Below the pieces are notes generated by a model. That model saw only the letters and a list, made by a program, of their open reading frames with translations. It searched no databases and was not told where the DNA came from. A stretch of 64,000 nt of DNA from an uncultured Verrucomicrobiales bacterium (GTDB taxonomy: Bacteria; Verrucomicrobiota; Verrucomicrobiia; Verrucomicrobiales; Akkermansiaceae). Shown in pieces: positions 25,151 to 33,642 of the stretch. Where the stretch lies: the NCBI GenBank assembly GCA_937901085.1, contig CALCHQ010000104.1:39804-103803 (forward strand), in the 5' to 3' direction. A program made the translations under genes and the position numbers. Numbering within the stretch: position 1 is the stretch's first letter; every line of letters starts with the position of its first letter.

Positions 25151-26893
25151 ATGTCCCGGATGTACTCCAGAATACCTGTGCAGAATATGCAGCGCGGTGA
25201 GCGCCTGGTCTATGATGCCATGGCGCAATTACCCGCAGATTGGGTGGTTTTCCACAGCTGCAAGGAAGATTATCTGGAAGAGGGGCGGTACATCCATTAC
25301 GAAGCAGATTTTGTCGTCCTCATCCCCGGTAAGGGGCTGCTGGTCATCGAAGTGAAGGACTGGCCGGAAGTCCGCCTTGAAAACGGCCGCTGGCAAAGCC
25401 GCAAGAGTGCCGGTTCTCCCTGGAAAGTACACCACCACAGCCCGCTGGAACAGGCAAACATTGCCCTGCAGAAAATGATGCGGAGTCTGGCAGGCTGCGG
25501 CTGCATTCCCCGCGCGCCGCAACGCTGGCCGGAGCATCGGCACATGGCCATTCTCACCTGCTCCCCCGGTCAGGAGCAATCCACCCACCACCTGCCCCTC
25601 CACTCGCTGATTCTCTGCGGCCGGGAATCGCTCACCCACTTACGCCAACATATTGAACAGGTCTTTGTGCTGCAACAGCCGGAGCGCATGTCGGCACAGC
25701 GCATGCAGAAGATAAGCGAAGCGCTGCTGCCGAGCGTCCACTTCCGGATGAGTCTGGATACCTACATGCTGGAAATGGACAAAGCGGCAGCCAACCTGCT
25801 GGATCTGCTGCCGGCACTCCAGGCCAGCACCGGCGGTATTCGCATCGAGGGCTGTGCCGGCAGCGGCAAAACTGTCATGGCCTGCGCCGAAGCCGCCAGG
25901 CTTGCCGCCGGGTTGCCGCGCGACAATGCCCCGCGCGTGCTGATGCTCTGTTTCAACCATGCGCTCGCTGCCGAACTCCGGCAGCATCCCCAGCTCTGTG
26001 AGCAGGAGGAACAAATACTGGTCAGCACCTTTCACGACTTCTGCATCTGCCACATCCTCGCACCACACCAGCTCGAACACCTTGTCAATTACGACAACGA
26101 TGGTGAGCGCCTGCCGGATGCCGCGCTGGAGGCCATCAGCGGCATCGTGCCGCATCTTCCGCATTACGACTACATCTTTGTGGATGAAGCGCAGGATTTC
26201 CGCGCGGCATGGTGGCAGATTATCCGGAGTCTGCTGAAAGAAAAGGGAAGACTGTACCTCTTTGCCGATGAATACCAGGATTTGTACAACCGCTATCATC
26301 AGTTACCGGAACTGCCCACGCGCCTGAAACTGAGTACTAACCTGCGTAACGCCCGCCAGATAGCAGGTTTCAGCCGTTCCATGCTGCCCCCGGCAGGTCA
26401 GCAGAGCAGCATTCTGCCCATGTGCGGGGCTGACATCCAGATTTCCTCTGCCGCCGATACGCCGGAGGAACGAGCCGCTGAACTCACCCGCATTATCAGC
26501 AAGCTCACCAGCGGCCCGATGCCCGCGCGCCCCTGTGACATCGTGGTTCTCTCCCCCTGGCGCACAAGCCACCCGCGGTGCAGCCTCAACCTGGTACCAG
26601 CCCTGGCCACCGCCCCGCCGGATGAAAGTCCTGATGAAGCCGCCCGCCGCCGCAACAGCTGCCGCCAGGCCGGTGCTTCCCGGATTTTTGCCTCCACCAT
26701 CAAATCCTTCAAAGGGCAGGAAGCCACCTACATCATCGTGACCGATGTCATCGGTCTGGGAGAAAGCCGCGGCTTTGACATGAAGGAACTCTACACCGCC
26801 TGTACACGAGCGAGGTACGGGTTGTTCATCATCCCCACCACCAGCGGTAAGGAACTGCTGGAAACCATCCCTCTTTCTTCTCCAGCCTCATGA
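25151..26893 (+). CDS. NERD-domain UvrD-like helicase
   Basis: A 580-residue fusion. An N-terminal NERD nuclease-related domain carries D53 (EADFVVLI) and E67/K69 (VIEVKD) in the order of a PD-(D/E)xK site. A superfamily-1 helicase follows with Walker A GCAGSGKT at 234-241, Walker B IFVDEAQDF near 352-360, motif IV-type STNLRNARQIA, and C-terminal YTACTRARYGLFII (motif VI). Such proteins are thought to act in DNA repair or defence, with no settled role. It is the last large gene of the clp-tsaD run. Its TGA overlaps the start of a tiny lipoprotein gene. Confidence 0.82.
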   Translation: MSRMYSRIPVQNMQRGERLVYDAMAQLPADWVVFHSCKEDYLEEGRYIHYEADFVVLIPGKGLLVIEVKDWPEVRLENGRWQSRKSAGSPWKVHHHSPLEQANIALQKMMRSLAGCGCIPRAPQRWPEHRHMAILTCSPGQEQSTHHLPLHSLILCGRESLTHLRQHIEQVFVLQQPERMSAQRMQKISEALLPSVHFRMSLDTYMLEMDKAAANLLDLLPALQASTGGIRIEGCAGSGKTVMACAEAARLAAGLPRDNAPRVLMLCFNHALAAELRQHPQLCEQEEQILVSTFHDFCICHILAPHQLEHLVNYDNDGERLPDAALEAISGIVPHLPHYDYIFVDEAQDFRAAWWQIIRSLLKEKGRLYLFADEYQDLYNRYHQLPELPTRLKLSTNLRNARQIAGFSRSMLPPAGQQSSILPMCGADIQISSAADTPEERAAELTRIISKLTSGPMPARPCDIVVLSPWRTSHPRCSLNLVPALATAPPDESPDEAARRRNSCRQAGASRIFASTIKSFKGQEATYIIVTDVIGLGESRGFDMKELYTACTRARYGLFIIPTTSGKELLETIPLSSPAS

Positions 26894-27045
26894 AAGCATG
26901 CCCCCTGTCCCTCTTCCTGTTCACCTCTCTCCTGGCCTCCTGCACGAACGTGGCAGATGGCCCCTACCGCCACTACAAAGTCAGCTCCGTGGAAGCCATA
27001 CCCGCCAGCCAGGTAGGAGGTGCCCCCTACCGCCAGCACCGGTGA
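26890..27045 (+). CDS. 51-residue lipoprotein
   Basis: A short frame starting in an ATGA overlap with the helicase stop, which suggests translational coupling. The sequence MKACPLSLFLFTSLLASC has a good lipobox with the cysteine at residue 18; the mature peptide is only 34 residues (NVADGPYRHYKVSSVEAIPA and a short basic end). It has no recognisable family. Small entericidin-like or anchoring roles are possible but unsupported. Confidence 0.5.
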   Translation: MKACPLSLFLFTSLLASCTNVADGPYRHYKVSSVEAIPASQVGGAPYRQHR

Positions 27046-27082
27046 GTCCGCAAGCTTCCCAGCGAGTTCCTGTTGATTTAAC

Positions 27083-27110
27083 TTGACCGCAACAGAGCAT
27101 CTGTTAGGAT
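27083..27110 (+). promoter_or_regulatory. Promoter of the first GH20 gene
   Basis: TTGACC, 16 nt, TAGGAT, with 9 nt between the -10 box and the ATG at 27120. Confidence 0.55.
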
Positions 27111-27119
27111 AGGGAGTGT

Positions 27120-29342
27120 ATGAATATCCGCTCCTGCATTGCCCTGCTTCTCTGTGCGTCCGGCCCGCTCTCCGCGCAGGATTTACAGCACACAGCCGAT
27201 TCCCTGCCTATACAGCAGCCAGCCGATTCCGATAAGCGAATCAGACTGCCTGAGGTGAAAGGAGCGGAAATCCAATTACTCGGAGCTGATTATGAGCAGA
27301 TTGTGAACAGCAAAGGCCACATCAGCAAACCGCTGACAGACACGTCTGTACGCCTGAGCTTCAAGCTGACCAAAGGAGCAGAAAGCGTCATCAGCAAAGA
27401 TTACGAAATCCTCATTCCCGGCAAGGCAAAGGGAGGGAGTAAAGAGGCCAACCCGAAGCCGCGCATCATCCCCGAACTGCTGAACTGGAACGGAGGCGTG
27501 GGACAATGGGAGCTGCCCCGGAAAATACAGGTTTATGGAGATGCGGGCTTCATCCCGGAACTGATGCGGGAACTCCACGCACTGCTGCCGGAGGGATACA
27601 GCGTGAGCCGCAGCAGCACCCCCAAAAGGGCAGACATTGTCTTCCGCCTCTCCAGGGGGGAGGATGATGAATGCTATGGCCTGACCATTGACAAGAATGG
27701 AGTCTGCATTACAGCGGCTGGGGTAAAGGGGCTTTTCTGGGGCAGCCGCACGCTGCTGCAGATGCTGGCGCAGACACCCACAGCTCTCCCGAAAGGCATG
27801 GCGTGGGATGCCCCGCGTTATACCTTGCGCGGATTCATGCTGGATGTGGGCCGGCTTCCCATTCCCATGGACTACCTCAAGGATGTGGTGCGGCTCATGG
27901 CCTGGTATAAGATGAACGACCTGCAGCTGCATCTGAATGATAACTACATCTTTCACGAACACTATGTGGATGCAGGGGAAGTCCCGTTCCGGGAATCCTA
28001 CTCTGCGTTCCGTATGGAAAGCAGCATAAAAGGCAAGGACGGCACTCCGCTGACCGCGCAGGACTTGTTCTATACAAAAAGCCAGTTCCGCGAGCTGGTT
28101 CAATTTGCCAAGGCGCGAGGAGTCAGCATTGTGCCGGAATTTGATGCACCCGGCCATGCCCTTTCGCTCACCCGCGTGCGCCCGGACTTGATTTACCAGG
28201 GCCCCATGAAGCACGAAAAGCGCCGCTGCGAGATGCTGGATGCCGCCAATCCGGAGACCCTCCGCTTTGTTGGTAGCATCTGGGATGAATACCTGACCGG
28301 AACAGCCCCTGCCTTTGAGCATTGCCCTGTGGTGCATGTCGGCTCCGATGAATTCTTTGGCGAAGCGGAAGATTACCGTCGCTTTGCTGATGGGCTGCTC
28401 GGGCACATTCAAGAGCGGAAGCATACCCCACGAATCTGGGGCAGTCTTAAAGCAAAACCCGGCAAGACACCTGTGCGCGCCAAGGGGGTGCAGATGAACC
28501 TCTGGAGCCGGGACTGGGCCAGCGCATGGGATTCCGTTAACAGCGGCTATGATGTCATCACCACCTGCGACCGCGACCTCTACGTCGTTCCCTTTGCCTC
28601 CTATTACCGGGCCGACCTCCGCCTGAAGCACCTCTACGAAAAGTGGCAACCCAACCAGTTTGTCCATGAAACCCTGCCCGCCGGGCATCCGCAGTTACTG
28701 GGGGCAGCCTTTGCCATCTGGAACGATGAAATTGACCGCCTGCACAGAGGCTACGGAGCCTGCGACCTCTGGCAGACCATCAGCAGCATGACAGCCACCC
28801 TCTCCCGGAAGATGTGGGGGCAGCCCGACTGTTCCCTGCCATATGAAGAACACCATGCTCTTGCAGACAAACTCAACCGCATTCCCTACTGTAACCCGCA
28901 GCACAAGAATGGCGAGAGCTTCTCCCTGACACCGGGGCTCACCCCCATGCGGCTGGGTAAGGGGTCGAAAGGCCCGGATTATCATCTGAGCATGGAACTG
29001 CTCATGCCTGAAGCTCCGGTACCGGGGGAAGAACAGGTACTGCTCTCCTCCAGCCAGGGACAGGTGCTTGCAGCGGGTAAGGATGGACGCATCATCCTGC
29101 GCCGCAGCGACAGTATCGAGTTTGCTTATAACGTAAGACTGCCCATCGGCAGACGCGCGAAGTTGGAACTCATCGGACGCATGGGACGGACGGAACTGCT
29201 GATTGACGGCATCAACGCCGGAGAGCCGGAAAACCTGCGTTTCCCGCTGCGGCGGGAGGGGCTTATGAGTACCTTTGTGCTGCCGCTGGAATACCTCGGC
29301 AGCAGTTTCAACGGCAAGGTATACAGCCTCGAAGTGCGCTGA
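27120..29342 (+). CDS. Secreted beta-N-acetylhexosaminidase (GH20), copy 1
   Basis: A 740-residue glycoside hydrolase that should remove terminal N-acetylglucosamine or N-acetylgalactosamine from glycans such as mucin. A signal peptide (LLLCASGPLSAQ) is followed by an N-terminal accessory domain (about 40-235) and the GH20 barrel from about 235 (LRGFMLDVGRLPIP). The catalytic Asp-Glu pair is D410-E411 in HVGSDEFFGE. A C-terminal beta domain (about 640-740) with VPGEEQVLLSSSQGQ is probably a sugar-binding module. It is a tandem paralogue of the next gene, but each has its own promoter. Confidence 0.93.
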   Translation: MNIRSCIALLLCASGPLSAQDLQHTADSLPIQQPADSDKRIRLPEVKGAEIQLLGADYEQIVNSKGHISKPLTDTSVRLSFKLTKGAESVISKDYEILIPGKAKGGSKEANPKPRIIPELLNWNGGVGQWELPRKIQVYGDAGFIPELMRELHALLPEGYSVSRSSTPKRADIVFRLSRGEDDECYGLTIDKNGVCITAAGVKGLFWGSRTLLQMLAQTPTALPKGMAWDAPRYTLRGFMLDVGRLPIPMDYLKDVVRLMAWYKMNDLQLHLNDNYIFHEHYVDAGEVPFRESYSAFRMESSIKGKDGTPLTAQDLFYTKSQFRELVQFAKARGVSIVPEFDAPGHALSLTRVRPDLIYQGPMKHEKRRCEMLDAANPETLRFVGSIWDEYLTGTAPAFEHCPVVHVGSDEFFGEAEDYRRFADGLLGHIQERKHTPRIWGSLKAKPGKTPVRAKGVQMNLWSRDWASAWDSVNSGYDVITTCDRDLYVVPFASYYRADLRLKHLYEKWQPNQFVHETLPAGHPQLLGAAFAIWNDEIDRLHRGYGACDLWQTISSMTATLSRKMWGQPDCSLPYEEHHALADKLNRIPYCNPQHKNGESFSLTPGLTPMRLGKGSKGPDYHLSMELLMPEAPVPGEEQVLLSSSQGQVLAAGKDGRIILRRSDSIEFAYNVRLPIGRRAKLELIGRMGRTELLIDGINAGEPENLRFPLRREGLMSTFVLPLEYLGSSFNGKVYSLEVR

Positions 29343-29413
29343 TGCAGCGGTACAAAGCCCCTCTTCCTGAGCAAGCCCATTGCCCAGGCCGGGTAAAACC
29401 GCGGAATTACGGC

Positions 29414-29443
29414 TTGCATTTTGCCTTCCAGCTGTGCTAGTAT
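29414..29443 (+). promoter_or_regulatory. Promoter of the second GH20 gene
   Basis: TTGCAT, 18 nt, TAGTAT. The -10 box ends 7 nt before the ATG at 29451, so the first base of the start codon is the expected transcription start. Confidence 0.6.
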
Positions 29444-29450
29444 ACTCTAC

Positions 29451-31727
29451 ATGAGAAAGACCACCTTTCTAGTACTGGCCGCTCTTTCCGTAACTCCGAT
29501 TATGGCAGAGACTCTTCAACAACTGGCAGATAATCTTCCCGTCATCAACCGCACCACAGGCAGCAGGCTGGAACTCCCCTCGCTTCCCGGTGCGGAAGTC
29601 CGGCTCCTGGGGGCGGACTACGAACAGATTATCCGCCCCGATGGCAGCATCGCCACCCCGCTCACAGATACGGAAGTCAAAGTCAGCTTCGTTGTCTCCC
29701 GCGATGGAGAGGAAGCCATCTCCAGGGACTATGGCATCACCGTACCCGGCGCTCGTATTCCTGCCGCCGGTAGCAATCCTAAGCCGCTGGTCATTCCCGC
29801 CCTGCTGAACTGGGAGGGCAGCACCGGCAACTACCAGCTGGGAAGCGATATCCGCGTCTCCGCACCATCCTCTTTTGCCCAGAATCTTGCAGCCGAATTG
29901 GAAGAAATGCTGGGCTGCAAAGTTCAACTGGCTGCCCCTGGTGAAGCCGCCGACATCTGCCTGATTCAATGCTCTGACGACATGCTGGGGAAGGAAGGCT
30001 ACACCCTCGATATCAGCAACCAGGGCATCCGGGCCACCGCCACCACAGATACCGGCCTGTACTGGGCTTCACGTTCCCTGCTGCAAATGCTGCAGAACGG
30101 CAAAGGCAGCATTCCCTGTGGGCGTGCTCTGGACATTCCCCGCTACCCCGTCCGCAGCTTCCTGCTGGATGTAGGCCGCCTGCCCATCCCCATGAGCTAT
30201 GTCAAGGAAGTCGTCAAGTACATGTCCTGGTTCAAGATGAATGACCTGCACATCCATTTGAACGATAACTACATCTTCCACGAAAAATATGTGGATGCCG
30301 GCATCAATCCCTTTGACGTTTCCTACGCCGCTTTCCGTCTGGAGTCCGAAATGACTGGAGCGAATGGCCAGCGCCTCACCGCCGCAGACCTCTCCTACAC
30401 CAAGGACGAATTCCGCAACTTCATCAGCTTTGCCAAGCAACACGGCGTCAACATCGTGCCAGAGTTCGACACCCCTGCCCACGCCCTCTCCTTCACCCGT
30501 GTGCGGCCCGACCTCATCTACAAGAGCCACAACAAGCGTGGTTGCGAAATGCTCGATGCCTCCAACCCGGAAACCCTGAAATTCGTCGAACAGGTGTTCG
30601 ATGAATACCTGCTGCCCCGGAACGGCCAGAAAGCCGTATTCGACGGCTGCGAGGTCATGCACGTCGGCGCAGATGAATTCCACGGCGATGCCGAACACTA
30701 CCGCGCCTATACCGACGGCCTTCTCAAAATGGTTCAGGGTAAGGGCTATACACCGCGCGTATGGGGCAGTCTCAACACGAAGAAGGGCAACACCCCCGTG
30801 CATGCCAAGGGTGTGCAGATGAACCTCTGGAATGGCAGCTGGGCCAAGGCATGGGATTCCATCAAGCAGGGCTACGACGTCATCAACACCAATGATGGCG
30901 CCCTCTACATCGTTCCCTTTGCCCCCTACTACCGCATGGATGCCCGCCACCGCTGGGTACACGAGCATTGGCGCATCAACCAGATTGCCGACCAGCTCAT
31001 TCCCTCCGGCCACCCGCAGTTGCTCGGTGCAGCCTTCGGCATCTGGAACGACATGATTGACAAGGAATACGCAGGCTACAGTGCCTACGACATCTGGCAC
31101 ATGTTCAGCCGCTCGGTCGATGTCCTGTCCGGCAAGATGTGGGGCAGCGATGCCAGTACTACCACCTACGCCGACCACCAGACCGAACTCGCCAAGGTAG
31201 GCAAGGTTCCGGGCATCAACCCGCAGTTCCTCTGGACCGGCAAGCGCGAATACAGCTGCACCCCGGCCGCGCTTCCCTGCAACATGGGGCAGCCCTCCAT
31301 GGGGCCGGATTACGAGTTGAACATGGAGCTGATGCTCCAGGAAGCCCCCGTTCCCGGAGAAGAACAGGTGCTGCTGCAATCTGCCGACGGTGTATTCTGC
31401 GCCGCCCTGGCCGATGGCACCATCGGTTTCCGCCGCAGCGACAGCATGGAATTCAGCTTCAACACCCAGCTTCCCGTCGGCGAGAAAGTCACGCTGAAAC
31501 TCATCGGCAAGCCCGGCAGCACCCAGCTGTTCATCAACGGCCAACCCGCAGGTCCCTGCACCCTCACCCGATTCCACCGCAGAAGCGAGGGTCTCGTGAA
31601 CACCTTTGTTCTGCCGCTCGATGTGCTGGGCAGCAGCTTCAAGGGCAAGGTATACTCCCTGCATGCCCGGCATACCGCACCCGAAGGCCCCACGGTTGAC
31701 CCCAACCTGCTTCCCAAGAAAAAATGA
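29451..31727 (+). CDS. Secreted beta-N-acetylhexosaminidase (GH20), copy 2
   Basis: A 758-residue paralogue of the preceding gene with the same order: signal peptide (FLVLAALSVTPIMAE), accessory domain, GH20 barrel (VRSFLLDVGRLPIPMSYVKE), catalytic D408-E409 in HVGADEFHGD, and the C-terminal beta domain (VPGEEQVLLQSADGV). The frame is open 10 codons upstream, but the ATG at 29451 matches the signal peptide start and the promoter. It ends in an ATGA overlap with a small Sel1-like gene. The two enzymes probably differ in linkage or sugar preference. Confidence 0.93.
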   Translation: MRKTTFLVLAALSVTPIMAETLQQLADNLPVINRTTGSRLELPSLPGAEVRLLGADYEQIIRPDGSIATPLTDTEVKVSFVVSRDGEEAISRDYGITVPGARIPAAGSNPKPLVIPALLNWEGSTGNYQLGSDIRVSAPSSFAQNLAAELEEMLGCKVQLAAPGEAADICLIQCSDDMLGKEGYTLDISNQGIRATATTDTGLYWASRSLLQMLQNGKGSIPCGRALDIPRYPVRSFLLDVGRLPIPMSYVKEVVKYMSWFKMNDLHIHLNDNYIFHEKYVDAGINPFDVSYAAFRLESEMTGANGQRLTAADLSYTKDEFRNFISFAKQHGVNIVPEFDTPAHALSFTRVRPDLIYKSHNKRGCEMLDASNPETLKFVEQVFDEYLLPRNGQKAVFDGCEVMHVGADEFHGDAEHYRAYTDGLLKMVQGKGYTPRVWGSLNTKKGNTPVHAKGVQMNLWNGSWAKAWDSIKQGYDVINTNDGALYIVPFAPYYRMDARHRWVHEHWRINQIADQLIPSGHPQLLGAAFGIWNDMIDKEYAGYSAYDIWHMFSRSVDVLSGKMWGSDASTTTYADHQTELAKVGKVPGINPQFLWTGKREYSCTPAALPCNMGQPSMGPDYELNMELMLQEAPVPGEEQVLLQSADGVFCAALADGTIGFRRSDSMEFSFNTQLPVGEKVTLKLIGKPGSTQLFINGQPAGPCTLTRFHRRSEGLVNTFVLPLDVLGSSFKGKVYSLHARHTAPEGPTVDPNLLPKKK

Positions 31728-32071
31728 GTAACAGTCCTGAACAGGAATACGAAGCCGGAGCCGCGGCATTCAGGGCAGGTAAAGCCGCCGAAGGCGCTGA
31801 ACATCTGCGCAACGCAGCCTTTGCCGGACACGCCGAAGCGCAGAACCAGCTGGCGCGCGTCTACTTCGCCCAGCTCAAAAGCCGCGAAGACCTCATCTCC
31901 CTGGAATCAGCCGCGCAGAACGGTGACCATGTTGCCCTCTTCGTGCTGGCCATGTGCCTCATCGAAGGGCGCCTCATGGAGAAGGATACCGATAAAGCAC
32001 TTATCGCGCTCAAACATGCTGCGGCCATGGGCAATATCATGGCTGGCAACATGCTGCAGCAAGCCTCATAA
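31724..32071 (+). CDS. Small Sel1-like repeat protein
   Basis: A 115-residue soluble protein with three helical-pair units of the Sel1/TPR type: AAAFRAGKAAEGAEHLRNAA then FAGHAEAQNQLARVYFA, and DTDKALIALKHAAAMGN. No signal peptide, so probably cytoplasmic. Its ATG overlaps the TGA of the GH20 gene (ATGA), which points to coupled translation. Such proteins act as protein-protein adaptors; the partner is unknown. A terminator follows. Confidence 0.65.
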   Translation: MSNSPEQEYEAGAAAFRAGKAAEGAEHLRNAAFAGHAEAQNQLARVYFAQLKSREDLISLESAAQNGDHVALFVLAMCLIEGRLMEKDTDKALIALKHAAAMGNIMAGNMLQQAS

Positions 32072-32104
32072 AGGCAGCCACGCTACAAACAGAAGATAAA
32101 AACA

Positions 32105-32129
32105 GCCTCATTCCTGCCCGGAATGAGGC
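32105..32129 (+). terminator. Intrinsic terminator after the GH20/Sel1 unit
   Basis: Perfect 10-bp stem (32105-32114 with 32120-32129), 5-nt loop, then TTCTTCGTT; A-rich on the other side (AAAAACA), so it can also act for the convergent dciA-like gene. Confidence 0.7.
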
Positions 32130-32161
32130 TTCTTCGTTCAACAGGCAACCAACCCTCCTCC

Positions 32162-32659
32162 TCAGGAGCCGGAAATCACCAATCCCTGCACGCTCCCCAT
32201 ACCCAGAGTCTTATTCAAGGCCCGGATAATCTGCGGCTTCAGGCGCGTAATCTCGTAGCGCACCGTCGGGTGGTTCACGCGGATACGCGCACGTCCCTTT
32301 GCCACCCCCACCAGGCTGGAAACAGAAGCCAACGCTGCCCCCACGGCATGCACCCAGGCCTCGGCCAGCAACTCAGGAGCCAGCGTATCTTCCTGCAAAT
32401 CAAGCTCACTGAGCAGCTCCCCCAGCAGAGATTCCATGCTGCGCTGGTTGGCAGAGGGATGCAGCGAGCTGCCACTACCAAAGAAATCAGCCATCGTCTG
32501 CTCGCGAGCCCCGCTACGCAGTCCGCCGGCACGCACCGCTCGTTCCCCCACGCCATCGGGCATTTTCTGCATGAAGAAACGCTTGCGGGGCTTACGCCCG
32601 ACAGGAGGTGCAGCCAAGGGCGGCTCCTGCGTATTCCGTTTCTTTCGGGGTGATGCCAT
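32162..32659 (-). CDS. DciA-like protein (DUF721)
   Basis: A 165-residue protein. A basic N-terminus (MASPRKKRNTQEPP, RKPRKRFFMQKMP) is followed by a DUF721 domain at about 75-165 (MESLLGELLSELDLQEDTLA; VNHPTVRYEITRLKPQIIRA). DciA proteins load or assist the replicative DNA helicase in bacteria lacking DnaC. The family's KH-like core is present; the basic extension likely binds DNA. It begins 65 nt after the ferredoxin stop, on the far side of a strong hairpin. Confidence 0.75.
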   Translation of the reverse strand: MASPRKKRNTQEPPLAAPPVGRKPRKRFFMQKMPDGVGERAVRAGGLRSGAREQTMADFFGSGSSLHPSANQRSMESLLGELLSELDLQEDTLAPELLAEAWVHAVGAALASVSSLVGVAKGRARIRVNHPTVRYEITRLKPQIIRALNKTLGMGSVQGLVISGS

Positions 32660-32677
32660 AAAGGAAGAAAAAGCAGG

Positions 32678-32701
32678 CAGCCCGGCAAGCCGGGCTGCCC
32701 T
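32678..32701 (-). terminator. Intrinsic terminator of the ferredoxin gene
   Basis: Perfect 11-bp palindromic stem with a 2-base centre; read on the minus strand it is followed by TGCTTTTTCTT. Confidence 0.75.
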
Positions 32702-32723
32702 TCAAATGAATGATTCCGTGGCT

Positions 32724-32957
32724 TTACTCGCCATCATCGCCGATGGCCTGCACAGGGCAACCCTCCATAGCCTCGGTGCAGAGAGCAATCTCCTCATCGG
32801 TTACGGGCTGCTTGGAGACGTAGGAAAGACCTTCGTCATCGTCACGGGCAAAGAAATCAGGGGCGGACTCGCGGCACAGATCGCAGTCGATGCAGTTGCA
32901 GTCAACATAGAACTTGCCGGGAACATTCTTTTCAGTCTTATCATCGATATCGGCCAT
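32724..32957 (-). CDS. Single-cluster 4Fe-4S ferredoxin
   Basis: A 77-residue acidic electron carrier. The cluster ligands are in CNCIDCDLC (C-x2-C-x2-C pattern near residues 22-28) and CPVQAI near the C-terminus, with a long insert between them. This is the monocluster type of ferredoxin rather than the 2x[4Fe-4S] clostridial type. The redox partner cannot be told from the neighbours (DciA-like gene and lnt group). Confidence 0.8.
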   Translation of the reverse strand: MADIDDKTEKNVPGKFYVDCNCIDCDLCRESAPDFFARDDDEGLSYVSKQPVTDEEIALCTEAMEGCPVQAIGDDGE

Positions 32958-33025
32958 TGTCGTGTATGTAGGGTTGGTACTTCACTATTTATGACCTATT
33001 TTTCCCAGAATGCAATCCTTTTTTG

Positions 33026-33054
33026 TTGCAACGTAGCATTTTTAAGTCCAAAAT
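33026..33054 (+). promoter_or_regulatory. Promoter of the 33.0-35.5 kb unit
   Basis: TTGCAA, 17 nt, CAAAAT; 6 nt separate the -10 box from the ATG at 33061, predicting a leaderless mRNA. The -10 is imperfect. Confidence 0.4.
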
Positions 33055-33060
33055 AAGGTC

Positions 33061-33642
33061 ATGCAAGACCAGGTGGAGAAAAAAGAGCAAGCCATGCGGA
33101 AAAAAGATACTCTGTGGGGAGGAATTGCCCTGCTCATCCTCTTCGTGACCCTCGTGGCGTTTTCCATCATCGTAGGGCGCGCCCCCAAGGCCGAATGGCG
33201 CAACGCCTACACCAGTTTTCCCTGGGAAGCTGCCGGTGTCTGTATCGATGAGGCAGAGGCCGTCTGGGCTCAATCCAAGGGAGACGCCCGCATGGAACTC
33301 CGCACCTACAGCTTCCCTTCCTGCCGTATCAAACTCGACAGCGCCGAGGGAAGCGGCCACCTCTCCATACGCTTTTTCAACCACATCGGTACCCAGATTG
33401 GCGACCGCATCCGCATCAGCTACAACAATGGGCAATTCGAATCCATCCAGGGCAATAGTGTCCAGTCCGACGGGAAAGAAGCGAAAATCCGGGTGGAGGA
33501 CGGATTCAAGACAGCGGACTCATACAAACTCCACCAGATTAATGAGCGGGAAGACTACTGGAAAGTAGAAGTCACCTGCTACCCGGATGGAGGCACCCCC
33601 ATCAAACTCGGTCACCTGAGCGTTATCCCCCATGACCTCTGA
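33061..33642 (+). CDS. Single-span membrane-anchored protein of unknown function
   Basis: A 193-residue protein with a charged N-terminus (MQDQVEKKEQAMRKKDT), one membrane span at about 19-40 (GIALLILFVTLVAFSIIVG) and a beta-rich domain outside (MELRTYSFPSCRIKLDSAEG; IGDRIRISYNNGQFESI). Its last 11 bases overlap the start of lnt, so the two are one unit and may work together in envelope maturation. No family recognised. Confidence 0.6.
   Translation: MQDQVEKKEQAMRKKDTLWGGIALLILFVTLVAFSIIVGRAPKAEWRNAYTSFPWEAAGVCIDEAEAVWAQSKGDARMELRTYSFPSCRIKLDSAEGSGHLSIRFFNHIGTQIGDRIRISYNNGQFESIQGNSVQSDGKEAKIRVEDGFKTADSYKLHQINEREDYWKVEVTCYPDGGTPIKLGHLSVIPHDL

Noticed and set aside
30069..31769. 566-codon frame antisense to the second GH20 gene
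   Set aside because: Shadow of a certain gene on the opposite strand.
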